Below are positions 45,013-57,734 of a stretch of DNA of 64,000 nt, piece after piece. Below the pieces are notes generated by a model. It saw only the letters and a program-made list of their open reading frames with translations, made no database searches and was not told the origin of the DNA. Made by a program: the position numbers and the translations under genes. Position 1 is the first letter of the stretch. Each line of letters starts with the position of its first letter. This DNA comes from Pteria penguin (Eukaryota; Mollusca; Bivalvia; Pterioida; Pteriidae): positions 48,303,790-48,367,789 of the forward strand of contig CM068583.1 in the NCBI GenBank assembly GCA_035048485.1, written 5' to 3'.

Positions 45013-45365
45013 AATGAAATTTGGTGCCTTTGCGAAAATTTATCATCTCATTGCAAACTATAATTTTTCTCATAAAAGTAGTTGCTTATAGGTGGCAGTA
45101 AAACAAAATAAAAACCAAGGGAAAAAGATCAAATACCCAATAAACAAAGATACAAAAGCTTTAAATTTTTGACTTTGTCTAAACAACATTTTAATTCATT
45201 GAAGTAATTTAATATCATACAGTTTAAATATTCCTGAATATTCATCACATCATCGGCTGACTTGTTTCCAAATCAACTACTTTAATTGACAATTCATAAT
45301 ATGAGTACACATCAATACATAGTATTCAGTTCCATCGTGTATTCATTGCTCAATTTCATTATCAT

Positions 45366-46610
45366 TTAAACACAAGTGACATGAACGTCTTTGGTTTCGT
45401 TTGAATTGTAGTTTTTGTGGCCATTTTTGGCAACCGTGATCAATTTTATTTTCGACCAAGTGGTATCCTTTTTTGGACAACAACCACAGAAGGTACTGAC
45501 AAATGTATCCCGAAATTGCTTGCTCATACTGCAGTAGAGTATAAAATTGACACCATTATTGCAAAGTGCCACCATGTCCAATAAATCACCAATTGGATTG
45601 TACACATCGTGCTCAAATTTTGTATTGAAGGACATCAGTAGTGTTAAAATACCTTGGGGGAGTTCAGTGATGAGGAAGAGAACGACGACCGCTAATAACA
45701 TCCCTGTTGTACGATTGTGCTCATGGTGACGGTTGGCATCTTCTGTTCTGCCTTCATTTTTCAAAGCCATTCTTCTCACGTAGGCTTTGTGCATGGCGTA
45801 TATCAGAAGCAATGTCAGAATGGAAAGCATAAAACAAGGTACAATTTTAACCAGTATCGACTGAATATAGACGTTGACATTGTCGAATGTCGTTCCTTCA
45901 AGGGTGGATGATTTTTTGTATTCATATACATAGATAGATATATTTGCATTAGATTTGGAGGGGTATGTCATGTCTACGAAGGAATTCATGGCATAATTTG
46001 GACTACATATAACAGCAACAACAATGTATACAGATAGTACAACAATCTTTGCTCTTTTCACTGAACACCATACCGATCCTCTTGTAGGAAACCAAATATA
46101 GAGAAATCTGAAGATGGCTAAAGATATAGTGAGCCAGATAGCAATAGTATGACAAACAATCGCAAAACTGGCATGGAATAGCAAATAATACATCCAACTT
46201 TTATTTCGTGATGCAAAAAATGGCTCAATTTCCCTGTCCTTTAAAACATAGAAATGGGTGACAAATGCTAGGTAATCTGTCATTTTCAATGTATCAGCTA
46301 CCGCCAACCAGGTTAGAATGATATTTGTAGAAGTTATCATGTTTTTTCTGGTCAGAACAACAATGTTGGCAAAGTTGGACGAAATTCCAAATAAACAAAC
46401 ACATATACTGAGGTATCCATGAACATTGGCATAATCCTTCTGAAACTGATCCAAGGCTGATGGTGTATGTAAATGGCCACCATTACTTTTCACGGATGTA
46501 TTTTCCATGAGTAGGAAGCTCTCGTTCACAATCGAATCATTTGGATCATATGATATAGGTTGAGACATTTTGATGAATTCGGCGTTCTTTAGATTCGATA
46601 CCAGATGCAA
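45366..46610 (-). CDS. Class A G-protein-coupled receptor, DMSR/FMRFamide-receptor-like
   Basis: A 414-residue frame without introns. It has an extracellular N-terminus with three glycosylation sequons (Asn 24, 29, 37) and seven hydrophobic segments near 64-87, 95-120, 142-171, 187-206, 247-272, 302-327 and 338-360. GISSNFANIVVLTRKNM (TM1), LTWLAVADTLKMTDY (TM2), VCHTIAIWLTISLAIFRF (TM3), HNRTTGMLLAVVVLFLITE (TM6) and VNFILYCSMSKQFRDTF (TM7-helix 8) match the myosuppressin/DMSR-1-type neuropeptide receptors of invertebrates. The usual E/DRY is FRF (Arg 168 kept), CWxP is TELP, NPxxY is NFILY. Upstream, an acceptor (ttttttaatttcag, exon from 46667) shows a spliced 5' UTR. A second Met at residue 15 could be the start. 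The ligand is unknown. Confidence 0.9.
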   Translation of the reverse strand: MHLVSNLKNAEFIKMSQPISYDPNDSIVNESFLLMENTSVKSNGGHLHTPSALDQFQKDYANVHGYLSICVCLFGISSNFANIVVLTRKNMITSTNIILTWLAVADTLKMTDYLAFVTHFYVLKDREIEPFFASRNKSWMYYLLFHASFAIVCHTIAIWLTISLAIFRFLYIWFPTRGSVWCSVKRAKIVVLSVYIVVAVICSPNYAMNSFVDMTYPSKSNANISIYVYEYKKSSTLEGTTFDNVNVYIQSILVKIVPCFMLSILTLLLIYAMHKAYVRRMALKNEGRTEDANRHHEHNRTTGMLLAVVVLFLITELPQGILTLLMSFNTKFEHDVYNPIGDLLDMVALCNNGVNFILYCSMSKQFRDTFVSTFCGCCPKKDTTWSKIKLITVAKNGHKNYNSNETKDVHVTCV

Positions 46611-46667
46611 GAGTCATATGTTTTCTATCTTGCTGAATTAGCTGAAGAGCACATTGACAATGGCGAT
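46611..46667 (-). other. 5' UTR exon segment of the GPCR gene
   Basis: The minus strand carries a pyrimidine-rich ttttttaatttcag acceptor ending at 46668, followed by 57 bases to the ATG at 46610. The upstream donor and first exon were not found. Confidence 0.55.
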
Positions 46668-46929
46668 CTGAAATTAAAAAAAGTGAAATTTAAAACAAAA
46701 CTATTTCCGTTTGCAGAACTGTTTGGTATTACGAGTTAAGTAATTCCCATGCCAATCATTCCAATACTAGCAAAGTATAGCCGCGTCCAATCCACGGGTT
46801 TGGGTAGGTAAATGGACTTAAACGCTGTAATCACGGTGGTCTCTCAATTCTTGGAAAAACTTATCTGTAGATTAAAATGTACAGAATAGTTACAACCATG
46901 GTAACACAATATTTTGTGGCAAACGTAGC

Positions 46930-47170
46930 TTAAGATGTCAGGCACTTGACTGCTGACCGAGGTCGTTTCTCGCCAGTAATTATTCGGCATTCTGTCTTTC
47001 GGAAAAGGTGACCTGTGTTACGGTAGAAGTGTCATGTAACAGATTTCTCATTGCCTCTGGTGGCTTCAATGCATATGTCTAAATATCTGTACATTTAATG
47101 AGACAGATGCCATCCTTATATATGTGTATTAATCATGATGTGACGTAATACAACAACAACAAAAACCTCA
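46930..47170 (+). mobile_element. Degenerate SINE
   Basis: Contains ctgaccgaggtcgtttctcg (B-box-like), attctgtctttcggaaaagg (core), gtacatttaatgagacagatgc and a gatgtgacgtaatacaacaac tail, in the same order as the SINE at 16297-16565. The tRNA-like A-box is not convincing. Confidence 0.5.
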
Positions 47171-47214
47171 TAATAATAAAATAATTGTCAGCTGGAATCA
47201 TCTACATGCACACG

Positions 47215-47215
<1 letters not shown>

Positions 47216-47247
<32 letters not shown>
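47216..47247. repeat. G homopolymer, 32 bases
   Basis: An uninterrupted run of 32 G. Length may be uncertain because such runs are hard to sequence. Confidence 0.9.
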
Positions 47248-47248
<1 letters not shown>

Positions 47249-48261
47249 GTAACTTCGTATGTAAAGGTATATACAGATGTGCGGTCGGAATGGGGGAATT
47301 GGCCACCCAATATATTAATACGTATCATTTTCCCTTCAAATATATATCCCCTTGACTACATGTAAGTCGTGTTTTACAATTATCTTTCAACTTCGGTACT
47401 TTGTATTTAATTTGAATGATTATGGACGTATGGTGTAATGTAAATATCAGAATAAGTAAATACATGTTGAGAAAGGACTCGAAATATACGACTTCGCGGT
47501 ATACTCCAGAAAAAAAAAATAGTAACAATGCCGAATTCGAACAATCCTTGACATTGAAGCAACCCTGAATTGAGTTAAAAGTACAACTGAATGAGAAAAA
47601 AAAAACACCAAAGCATTGTCAAATATTATTATTTTCTGGTCTGCACAATAATCACTTTCCACAGAGCAGTTATTCCTGTAAAATATAGTATTGCTTGAAG
47701 CGTGTGCTGTATCGAAGTATACTCGTGTTTTAGGTAAAAAGAACAACGACTACGCACATAAACATTTTATTTTACGACATAGGAATAACGTCTGTTCTTG
47801 TTACACTGCCAATAAATAACATTAACGTCGACTGACACAGCGGGCATTTCACGCTCTTTCGACATTAATTTTATTTTCAGCAAAAAAATTCGCTGTATCA
47901 CTGTCTTTTACGCGTTTAAATGTATGGCAATTAGCCAATTATCCACAATTCTCTCAAAGCTTTCCTTTAGGCATTCCACATTTGTCCAATATCCGCACAC
48001 AACGGCAGAAATTATGTCTGACATGCCAAATACTGTAAGGTATTTTCTCAATTATTGTAATTGCGTGGGCTATTACTCAAATCTTAATTATTATAGGTAT
48101 CAATCGATCATTAATGAAAAGCATTGTACCAAACAATGGAATGAATCGGGCATAATCATATCAAACTGCATGCCAATTTATGGTAACAATATATCTCTTG
48201 CTTTTGATCCTAGTATTCGTATGTTTACTGCTTTGCGTTACGTCAAGATTATTCATTTACG
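47248..48261. other. Non-coding stretch, nothing recognised
   Basis: A 121-codon plus frame starts at 47924 but has no recognisable motif and runs into the tandem array, so it is not called as a gene. Confidence 0.4.
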
Positions 48262-48478
48262 TGGTAAGAACATATGCTTAATGCATTGAACACAGTTTTT
48301 CTAACTTTGTAAGAACATATGCCAAATACATTGCATACGGTATTCGAACTATGTAAGAACATATGCAAAATATATTGCACACAGTATTCGACCCATGTAT
48401 GAACATATGCCAAATACATCGCACACAGTATTCGACCCATGTAGGAATATATACCAAATACATTGCACACAGTATTTG
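48262..48478. repeat. 44-bp tandem repeat, about five copies
   Basis: The unit contains gtaagaacatatgccaaata, cattgcacacagtattcga and ccatg; divergence between copies is about 10-20 percent by eye. Confidence 0.93.
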
Positions 48479-50296
48479 GGAAGATGACATTCGAACTCGA
48501 TCTGTCGACCTCATGGCTCTGAGCAGGGCACATTTCGACGTAACTATGCTTGCCCTGACCCAGTGTTGAGATGATAGATCGAACGCAGTAAGAATGGAAA
48601 ATAAAATATAAAACAAATCAAAGAACATCTCACGAGGAGCATAAATGAAACTCCAAAAGGAGAGTGATATAAGGTGCCCGAGAAAAGAAGCGTCTCCTGT
48701 TTACCGAAGCCACTCGCCACTCAAGTCCGATAGAAAAAAATAGTATAGGTCTAAACCCAGAATATTATTTCGGATAACGAGATGTCATTTTTTAAAAGAG
48801 TTTCACTTCGACAATTAAACTTCATCTGTGACGTCTGCCACTTATATATCCTTTTCTGTGCAGTTATTTGAAGGTCGCTTTGCCCTATAAAAAAATCGTA
48901 ATTTGAACTCGCTCTGGCATGACGTATTTACTGAGTTATGGATACGCCATGGACAGGCAGTAACTTTTATATAGTTTAATGTGAATACAACAATAATATT
49001 ATTTATTCATTTTATTACTGTATAATATTTACCTTATTGTTATACTTAATATCTATTTTATTTGTCTAATTTTATTCTTCTTCCAGCATTTAAACTGATA
49101 CACACTATAATTAATTATTCATTCTCCTGTTTCTTTTATATTTATAATATCTTCAGGATTCTTCTATTTAAAGCATTTGTAATTATAATTTTTCGCTGTA
49201 ATATATTTTATATCCTAGTTTGGGTTGGTTGTGTTGTAGATCACATGAGAATGATATCAATCGGAATGCTTTTTAAGGTGTAAAAGATTAAGGAGGGAGT
49301 GACATAGAATTTGCTGTTAGAACTGTTCATTATACAATTATTTCTCATTTGAGCAGGTATTTTCATACGTCAAATCATTGTGACATCGACCAGTTTTATG
49401 GAAACCGGTGTAAAATTACGGGAAATCAATAGAAACTCTATGACGTCACAATGGTTTAACGTCAGATACCAGCTTAAATTGGAAATAACTTTGTATAATG
49501 AAAAGACCCAATGAAATGTAGTGAAATTCATTGATCATGTGATCTTAAAATTCCACGAGAACTTTTCACATTCAGTTTATTTAAATGCCCTGCATAGGAA
49601 ATGGCTCTTTACCACCAGATTATACTAAATTGTACTGTTTTAGACGGGAAGCAAACAGTAACTTTACTTTAAGAACACAGTTGTTGTTTGGTTTCATCTT
49701 AAAGACTTCAAATGTTTTTTCATCTAAATAACAATAATGGCAGTCATTTTGGTCATTGAATGAAGACATGGATTTTACGCTAAGAAGCACAGCTATGACC
49801 AGTTACCATTTTAAGTGCCCATTTGTCTGCAATTAGTAATCAACGAGCCAGAAATCAATACTGGCGCTTACAGATTGCATTAATAGCACTCCCTATAAAG
49901 AGACTTTGATAAGCAATATACCATACAGATTAGCTCTCATAATCGTACACTCTGTCTGTGTCACTCATTTCTGTGAAATGGTTTAAAGACAAATGCATAT
50001 ATGGCAGTCACAAGAATCAACCACATATCTTCCCTTGCATCATGACATCGTCCGAGATCTTTATTTCTTATGTTTTATCAGCCTGTGTCGTATCTATGTT
50101 ATAATTAGATATTCTTTGATGTCTTTATGTTCTTATTCCTTTTCACTATGCATGCCTTCTAAGAAATTGAACACTCGCATATCGAACTAGCAAAATAGAT
50201 ATCAACTTTTCATTAAGTTTGAACAAGCATGTAAATGAAATAATCAGTGGAATTCCTTAGTGATGGTTAAATATCTAATTTGCTTTTATATTAGTC
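48479..50296. other. Non-coding stretch with one foldback-family fragment
   Basis: 49440-49508 is a single arm related to the foldback element at 8343-8603. Otherwise AT-rich with no gene recognised. Confidence 0.5.
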
Positions 50297-50558
<262 letters not shown>

Positions 50559-50658
50559 TTATATTGACCCCTTTTTCTTGAGCGATTTGCATTAACCTTC
50601 ATTGAGGTTGATCCGATACTTACGAATAGTGAATGTTGTTACAATTTCCTTTTTTGTG

Positions 50659-50766
<108 letters not shown>

Positions 50767-50977
50767 TATCCATTAAAGTGACCATAACTCTAGAAGCAAT
50801 CCAAATTTTTTCTCTACAGGGTTAGAATAACACGATATGAGAGTACAATATTATTTTGGAGTTTTATTACAGTGAACATTTGTAGATCCAACCACCTGTC
50901 ACCATTGTACATCACTATTGTAGAATATTAATATATCACAGTGAAATTTACCGACAGGCCTGTCAAAGTAACCCCAT

Positions 50978-51070
50978 TCTTTGAAGTGCTTTACTCTCCA
51001 CCATACATTCTTTGAAGTGCTTTACCCTCCACCATACATTCTTTGAAGTGCTTTACTCTCCACCATACAT
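50978..51070. repeat. 31-bp tandem repeat, three copies
   Basis: The unit contains attctttgaagtgctttact and ctccaccatac; copies differ by one base. Confidence 0.97.
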
Positions 51071-51731
51071 TATTTTATAGACATTTCAAAACCAGGTTTA
51101 TTGGTTATGTTATACCTTAAACTCCATCAAATCAGATCCTGGACCATCAAATACGTAATTCTACATCGAATGTAGAGAATGTAACATTAAATCGTCTTCC
51201 CGCGGGACATAAATCTGGTGATGCCTATTCAATTATATTTTTCACGAGCTCGAGGCATTTCACATCACTGTCTTCTCAGTGATATAAAATCACATGTAAT
51301 AATAACTAGGATATTTTCTATATAAAATGAAATATTTAGATAAAGGAAGCCATTAATCAACAAGTTTCCTGAATTACGGCATTACTTTGCTGTGTGTCAT
51401 ACATCAGCGCTCTGGAACCCTTTACACGTGTCGGCTGAATACAGAATTTACAATGTTTTAATGGCATATACCACTATGTGTGGAAATAAACATGTCTGAA
51501 GAAAACAATAGCGTTATTGGGTATAACAAGATATTATTTTATTCTAGAAGGAATCCTATTTCCCTTGTTACTGAAAATCAATTACACGCTCCCATGGGAT
51601 TAGACCACTATTTGTTAACATGAACAAACGTGAAAATCCAGATGTTAATTTGGCTAGCATATAATTCTTTTCTACTTTTATGCAAAACAATAACAAGTTT
51701 GTTTTGTTTTTCTTGTAATGAAGTTGATATT

Positions 51732-51734
<3 letters not shown>
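51071..51734. other. Non-coding stretch, nothing recognised
   Basis: No gene or repeat supported. Confidence 0.45.

Positions 51735-51781
<47 letters not shown>
51735..51781. repeat. TC dinucleotide microsatellite
   Basis: About 23 tc units. Confidence 0.98.
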
Positions 51782-51782
<1 letters not shown>

Positions 51783-52940
51783 AGTCAGAGAAAGACAACT
51801 CGTACTGAACATAATAAAGCAGAGTTATTTTCCTTATAACAGTTCTAACTTGAACACAAGTAACAAAAATAACAAATAAGAAAAACTCATTACTAGCAAT
51901 CAGAGAAGTATACTACTTTTGGAGAATGGAAAGTCCTTCTTTGCGCATAGTAAATGCTAACATACATGTATGCTGCTGTCTAAATAACCTGAGTGTAAGG
52001 GACTGGTCAAAATTTATCAACACATGGGACAGATGCAGAATGGCAAATTAATTTGAAAAAAAACCCTCAGACCACATGACCTTATGTACGTAAAAAAAAA
52101 TCAGGTCCCATGCTCTCCACCTTGCAAAAAAGTTGGTGTCCCATGCTATAGTCACTAGTCTTATGACCATAAACTGAGAGTACACTTAAGTATCACAACA
52201 TTTCAATACATATTTATTTAAGGATTGAAAATGTGACATGGACTTTATACAGTACATGTATATTCTTACTGAAAACTGCAACAATTTTAAACGCGTATCA
52301 AACTACATACTCATAATAAATAAAATCAACCTTAAAAATTTGACTGCTCAATTCATGGTCAAGAGTCCAGGTCTATGACTGTATAAAATATATGTTGGTT
52401 GTGAATTGCTGTATATATCGGTATGTTTAATACCTTTTTCAAGTTTGCTGAAGTACTGAATAAACCTTTTTGTTAGTGAATCTATTGTTTTTTAGCTCAC
52501 CTGTATCGGCGATATAACGTTATTCATATAATATATAGAATCTATATACGCATACAAGCATTGTCTATTTTAACGTAATTATTATCTATGACGTCACGTC
52601 ATTGACGTCATTATATAATTTGTTATTGTTGTTTCTCGCACCGGAGATCGACTAATCCCGTTTATTATCAGTACTGGAAAATTCTATCCGGAACACTTTG
52701 TATCCTTCCGTGCGTCGTCTGCATTGTTAACAAACAAATGCAGAATACTTGATTTTTGTTATCGTTAGATTTAATGTTGAATAAACCTATCAAAGTATAA
52801 AGTTTCTTCATGCATATCACGGTGATTTATTTTATTGCGGTGGACTATCTTTTTATTCAATCAGTGATTCGGCCATCAAAGGAAGTAAACAAAAACATTA
52901 AAAATAGCTATAGCCTACATCGAGCTGCTGAGGTGCGAGA
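51782..52940. other. Non-coding stretch, nothing recognised
   Basis: A tagctcacctgtatcggcga segment at 52494 resembles an end of the AGCTCACC dispersed repeat. No gene seen. Confidence 0.4.
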
Positions 52941-53115
52941 CAAATAATCAAGCACTAGTTTGAGTTCCAGACAGAAAAAGACAAGTCTCGGGCTGGATGA
53001 ATCAACATATCTCTACCTTGGCTAACGCCTCGGTTGAGATTTGTTGATTCATCCAACCCTCGACTGATCTTTTTCTATCTGGAACTCAAACTAGTGCTAG
53101 ATTCTATTATTCTTG
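52941..53115. repeat. Foldback element with about 77-bp arms
   Basis: The left arm 52941-53017 (gcactagtttgagttccaga, ctggatgaatcaacatatct) pairs with the right arm 53032-53115 (gatttgttgattcatccaac, tggaactcaaactagtgc) with a few mismatches. The loop is 14 bases (53018-53031). Confidence 0.92.
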
Positions 53116-53208
53116 TACGTTAGTAAAAAGATTAACAACGTTGAAGTATAGTCGTGTTTGTGCTTATCTTAGCAATGATGATGTCTTAAATTTCACAACC
53201 TGAGTCAA

Positions 53209-54722
53209 AAACTCAAGTGAGCTATAGCCATAGCGTGCTGTCAGTCCGTCCCTTGTACATGTAAACTTTTCACATTTTCGACTTCTCAAGAACCGCTGAA
53301 CAGATTTCTCTGAAACTTGATAGGAATAAAGTACTCATGGTTCCCTTCAAGTGTTGTTGGTTTTCCCCCCAATTCGTCAACAGGTGACGCCACCACAGGC
53401 CAAAGTATGTCACAGAGGGTATCGTATTTTGACAAACTTCTTCTTCAGACCTGGTGCATACAGAGACAAACTGAATGCATAGGAATGATCTAGAGGGATG
53501 TGTGAAGAAGTGCTGTTACTTTTGGTTCTGTTCAGAAATCAAATTTCTGATGTTTTGCAAAATGTTTTGGACTTTGACAATCTTCTTCTTCATACTGGCT
53601 GTATACAGAGACAAACAGAATACATAGAAATGATCTAGAGAGATGAGTGAAGAAGTATTGTCACTTTGGTTCCCTTCCAAAATCAAGTTTTAGAAGTTTT
53701 TTTTTTTTTTTGGAATTGGTGACTTCAATGCAGAAAAGTGTCATATTTACTAGTTAATTGATAATGATGATTTCTTATGGACTATTTTATCATAATCACG
53801 ATAAGGAATGTTATTTTGAAAAAAAAATTGTCAATATCTCAAATTTTGGATTTCCTATGAATTTTTTAGACTTCCATATGGGGGTGTATAGGGGCAATGG
53901 GGTTCGCCGGCATTAACTGCGGTCCTGGTATTTAGGGAGGAAATACAACATATTCCCGCAAAATGACGTAAAGAACAATGGTACGTTACTGTGACGTCAT
54001 AAGAATGCCAACTCAAATCGATGTTTCTAACTCATAGTACACAGGCGCCGCCTAACGGATGATAACAGGCGGCGAACCCCATTCTTCACATTGTTAACTT
54101 CTTCTGTTATACCACATGAAAGATTTTGATGAAACATGGTATACATGAAGTACTATAGGTCCTCTATCAATTTTGTACATTTCATCCAAATTGGTCAACA
54201 GGTGGTGCTACCATGGCTGAAAAATAGGTCTCACAATGGTACATATACCACTTTGTAATTAAAATATGGAGCGTGGCGATTTAAATCCAGCTGTGGTCCA
54301 TTTTTTTTTCATTTCCTTACACATTTATATAAGTTTTTAGATGTTTCACAACACTCATCATATGAAATTAGGTATTTTAAAAGAAAAAAAAATCTGTAAA
54401 AATTCTCACTTTTCTATTTCATACAATTTTGAGTCATTTTCTCTTTTTCAGCACTGAAATACATTTAAACTTTGATTTGTTATTTTCCGTGACTGCATTT
54501 GTATGTTTATTTGAATGTGTATTTAGAATAAGAATAGTTTTATGATTTTTTTTGCAAAAAAAGTGTTGTTTTTTAATCTGGTCAGAAATAAAATTTGACA
54601 TATTTTCAACATTTGTGTTTACTTGTTGACATTAATGCTAAAATAAATGACTTCTTCCTTTCTGCATGGCTGATCCTCTAGGTACTCAGGTGAACGATAT
54701 AGGCCCACTTGGGTCTCTTGTT
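53209..54722 (+). repeat. AGCTCACC-type dispersed repeat, copy 1
   Basis: Begins actcaagtgagctatagcc, continues with cattttcgacttctcaagaa and ends tgaacgatataggcccactt gggtctcttgtt. Its middle and 3' parts match 63380-64000 (gtttttagatgtttc, caacactca, catatgaaattagg). A short TIR element is inserted at 53897-54082. No coding capacity seen. Confidence 0.8.
53897..54082. mobile_element. Short TIR element, copy 3 (nested)
   Basis: Starts atggggttcgccgg and ends cggcgaaccccat, perfect-looking inverted ends. The interior (gcggtcctggtatttaggga, tgacgtcataag, ggcgccgcctaacggat) is the reverse complement of copies at 31241 and 31605. It interrupts the dispersed repeat between segments that are adjacent in the copy near 63545-63590. 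Confidence 0.85.
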
Positions 54723-55035
54723 TAAAAAGAAGTTAATGTCCCATGCTCATTCATACAACAAAAAACAAAATCATGGTCCCATTACCCCAAAAGTTACAAA
54801 AAGTCCTTGTCCCCATGCCTTTTGCACCGGTCCCATGTTTTGATAAATTTTGACCGGTCCCTAAACAAAGGTTACCGCCATAATGTTCTACATTAGTACT
54901 GCACTTGGATACTGTCACAATCATATTCCAGTTAGGTTTTAACAAACCAACAGAATATATCTCAGTTAAGCCAATGGAGTAATGCAGATAATTTCACGCT
55001 TTCACTACTTCTAGTAGTCTATGTCTCTGCTTTAA

Positions 55036-56641
55036 GGTTCATTGAAACACCAATAAAAGATAACTCTTCTTATACCCAAATAGAGTTATCTTTTCTTTAC
55101 AGATCACATAAACGTTTCATTTTCAAACATGATATTGACTTAGACGGAAAAGCAGAAAATAAACTAATGCACAGATTAAAAGGGAGATTTGCAAAAAAAA
55201 AGTCCGTTAAATAGACAAAATTATATGAAAAAGAGTATCAAATAATAAAAATGTAGCTGTAACTGTAGATCCTATATAGATCTATAACTGCGACCCGTTC
55301 CGACCCGTTTCAGATTCCGGATTTTCCCAACGTAAACAATGAAAAGAAAATAGAAAATGCATTTTACAATAAACAGAAAGTAGCATATAAGTTTGACGGC
55401 GCGGTGGAATTAAATTGTTTGTTATGGATCATCTGGGCAAGTGAAAGCGGTGGGTTCAAATACCTTATTGGTGGATGGGTACAAATTGTTTTCTCTATCA
55501 TAGTAAATTTTCTTGACTGTAATGAAATTAAGTAACAAGAAACATTCAGTGACAGTGTCCACAAATTTTCAGTCATTTTGTCTTTATCAAGTGTAAACAA
55601 ACAAAAACACAAAAACAAAACAAAATCTGTAAGTGAAATCTTCATATATATCAGCTGGTACAATATGCCCAGTGCGAACTTCATGTATACATTGTGGTGG
55701 TGGTAGTTGAGGAAAAAGGGGGTGGGGGTTGGTGTTGGATGGTTGTATCAAAATTTTGTAGTGGTCTTGGCCATACATATTAAGTACTTTTAGTCTAGAT
55801 ATATCATTAGTTGAGTAGAAACCAGCAACATGCATACAGATATTTTTATTTTTATATTCAGCTAGCCAAGTAAATCTTGATGTCAACATTAAATGAAAAC
55901 TTGAGACATCAGAATCCTTTGAATTGTTATTTTCATAATGAAATACTTATTAAAATTGCTTTATTTAGTGTAAAATTGTTTCTTACAACAATGTGCAGAC
56001 AGTATGATCTATAATACTGTGCATCTTTACATTATCTATGTTTTACAAATCTTAATTTGTTGTATTTACAAGGTTATTGTAGGAGAAGAAGATTAGGGGT
56101 AGTCAATGATATTTTGTAATAACTTTGTAATCTAACGGTATACCTTTCTCTTTTTTATATGTGATAAAGATAATAATAAGTATTAAAAATTGATATAAAA
56201 TTCATTAACTTTTCATGTTTCAAAAATGCACAATTTTTTTTTCATAACCCCCAAGTGTTATTTTGAATCCCATATTATGCCCCTAGTCCATATATCATCA
56301 GTCATATTTTCCAAATCAGTAACATCTGTGATATATATCTTATTTTTTATGAATGATATACATATCTTTGAATTAAAAATGAATTTTGTTTCAAGATAAA
56401 GTCTACTTTTCTCTTTTAATATGAACTGTCTTCTAAATGAATTGATGATTAGGAATGTAAGAATCAATGTAGGGTGGTATGTATGGAAAGCCCGTTCTTT
56501 TTCAAAATTCAGACGGTGAAATTCAATTTCTTCTTCATAAATCAACTAAATGAATGTTAAGGAAGCTTATATACAAAAATAATTTACTTCTGATGTTAAG
56601 TTAAAATTCAGGTAATTTTTCATATGGTGTTTCAATGAACC
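55036..56641. mobile_element. 1.6-kb TIR element flanked by TTAA
   Basis: 16-base perfect terminal inverted repeats, ggttcattgaaacacc and ggtgtttcaatgaacc, each flanked by TTAA (55032-55035 and 56642-56645). Close to the left end is a hairpin, aaagataactcttc...gagttatcttt (55059-55098). The interior has minus-strand open frames at 55364-55889 and 56258-56545 without a transposase motif I recognise, so it is probably non-autonomous. TTAA fits piggyBac-type duplication; the terminal bases are not the usual CCC, so the superfamily stays open. Confidence 0.75.
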
Positions 56642-57734
56642 TTAAATCCTTGATCTATCATTATTTTTATAGCAAATGACCACCCTTGTTAGAAGTCATT
56701 ACGGCGGTGTGGGGCATTATGTACAATGAGCCATTCGACAGCGTCACTAGGCACTCCATTTTATATTGATTTTTGAAAAACATTAGTTTTTTTTTCTTTT
56801 TGTTATGCAGAACTACTGATGTTCAACGAAAAGAAAGAACTGTATAGTTTTCACCGATCAAATTGTTGTAATATTAATATATATGGGGCTTTTCCTTTGT
56901 TATGACCCGCTCCTACAGTCGAAAGAGTGATGGACCATTTAATTTACATTTTATGTTCCTCTTAATATGGTATTTGGCCTTGTACATTGTAGCTAAAAAT
57001 ATTCAGATAACCATTGTTAAAAGGCATATCCCAGTGACAGCAGTCACCTCATGCGACCTCTTAGTGGATTGAAAAAAGAACTGTTAGCCAATAAAACCCC
57101 CGCAACAATACTTCTACCATACAGACTTCAATTTACAAAGCATTTTACATCACGTTCTTCTTTTTATTGATAATGAAGTACTCAGAATACTATAAAAGCC
57201 AATTGATTGAATGCTGTACATTGTATATCATAGCGTGTTTGAATGTGGTCAAAAGTTCTGATCTATAATAACAGAATGAAGAATACATCAAGAAATGAAA
57301 GATGTCATGTAAATTAATTAGGGCCTAATAGTACATGGTTCACCTTCACTTATCCCTATAGAATTCGTGTCAGGCGATGGCAGAACCATGTAAAATATAA
57401 TGAATTCTACTTGCTTGTCAGACAAAATATGAAATATTTCAAGAAATAGACACATCAAGCATTCTGATAGATTAACCAAGCCTTGTATTCATAGGGAATG
57501 CTCTTATCTAATGCAGTAAATTTGAACATGATGAATTGAACACAAGGAAAGAATTGGACTTTGTTACAATGTCCATGTACCGATTAAAATGGCTGGAAGT
57601 TTGAATAGAACTATTCAAAATGTCCACTATATTATATCACTATTCTGTAGATTTGTAAGAAACATATCAGTTTTAAGTGTATATCTATATTGATAAAAAT
57701 GTTAATACATAAAATGGAGAGACAGTTTATATTG
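56642..57734. other. Non-coding stretch, nothing recognised
   Basis: No gene, RNA or repeat supported. Confidence 0.45.

Noticed and set aside
47924..48289. 121-codon plus frame
   Set aside because: No motif recognised and its end runs into a tandem repeat.
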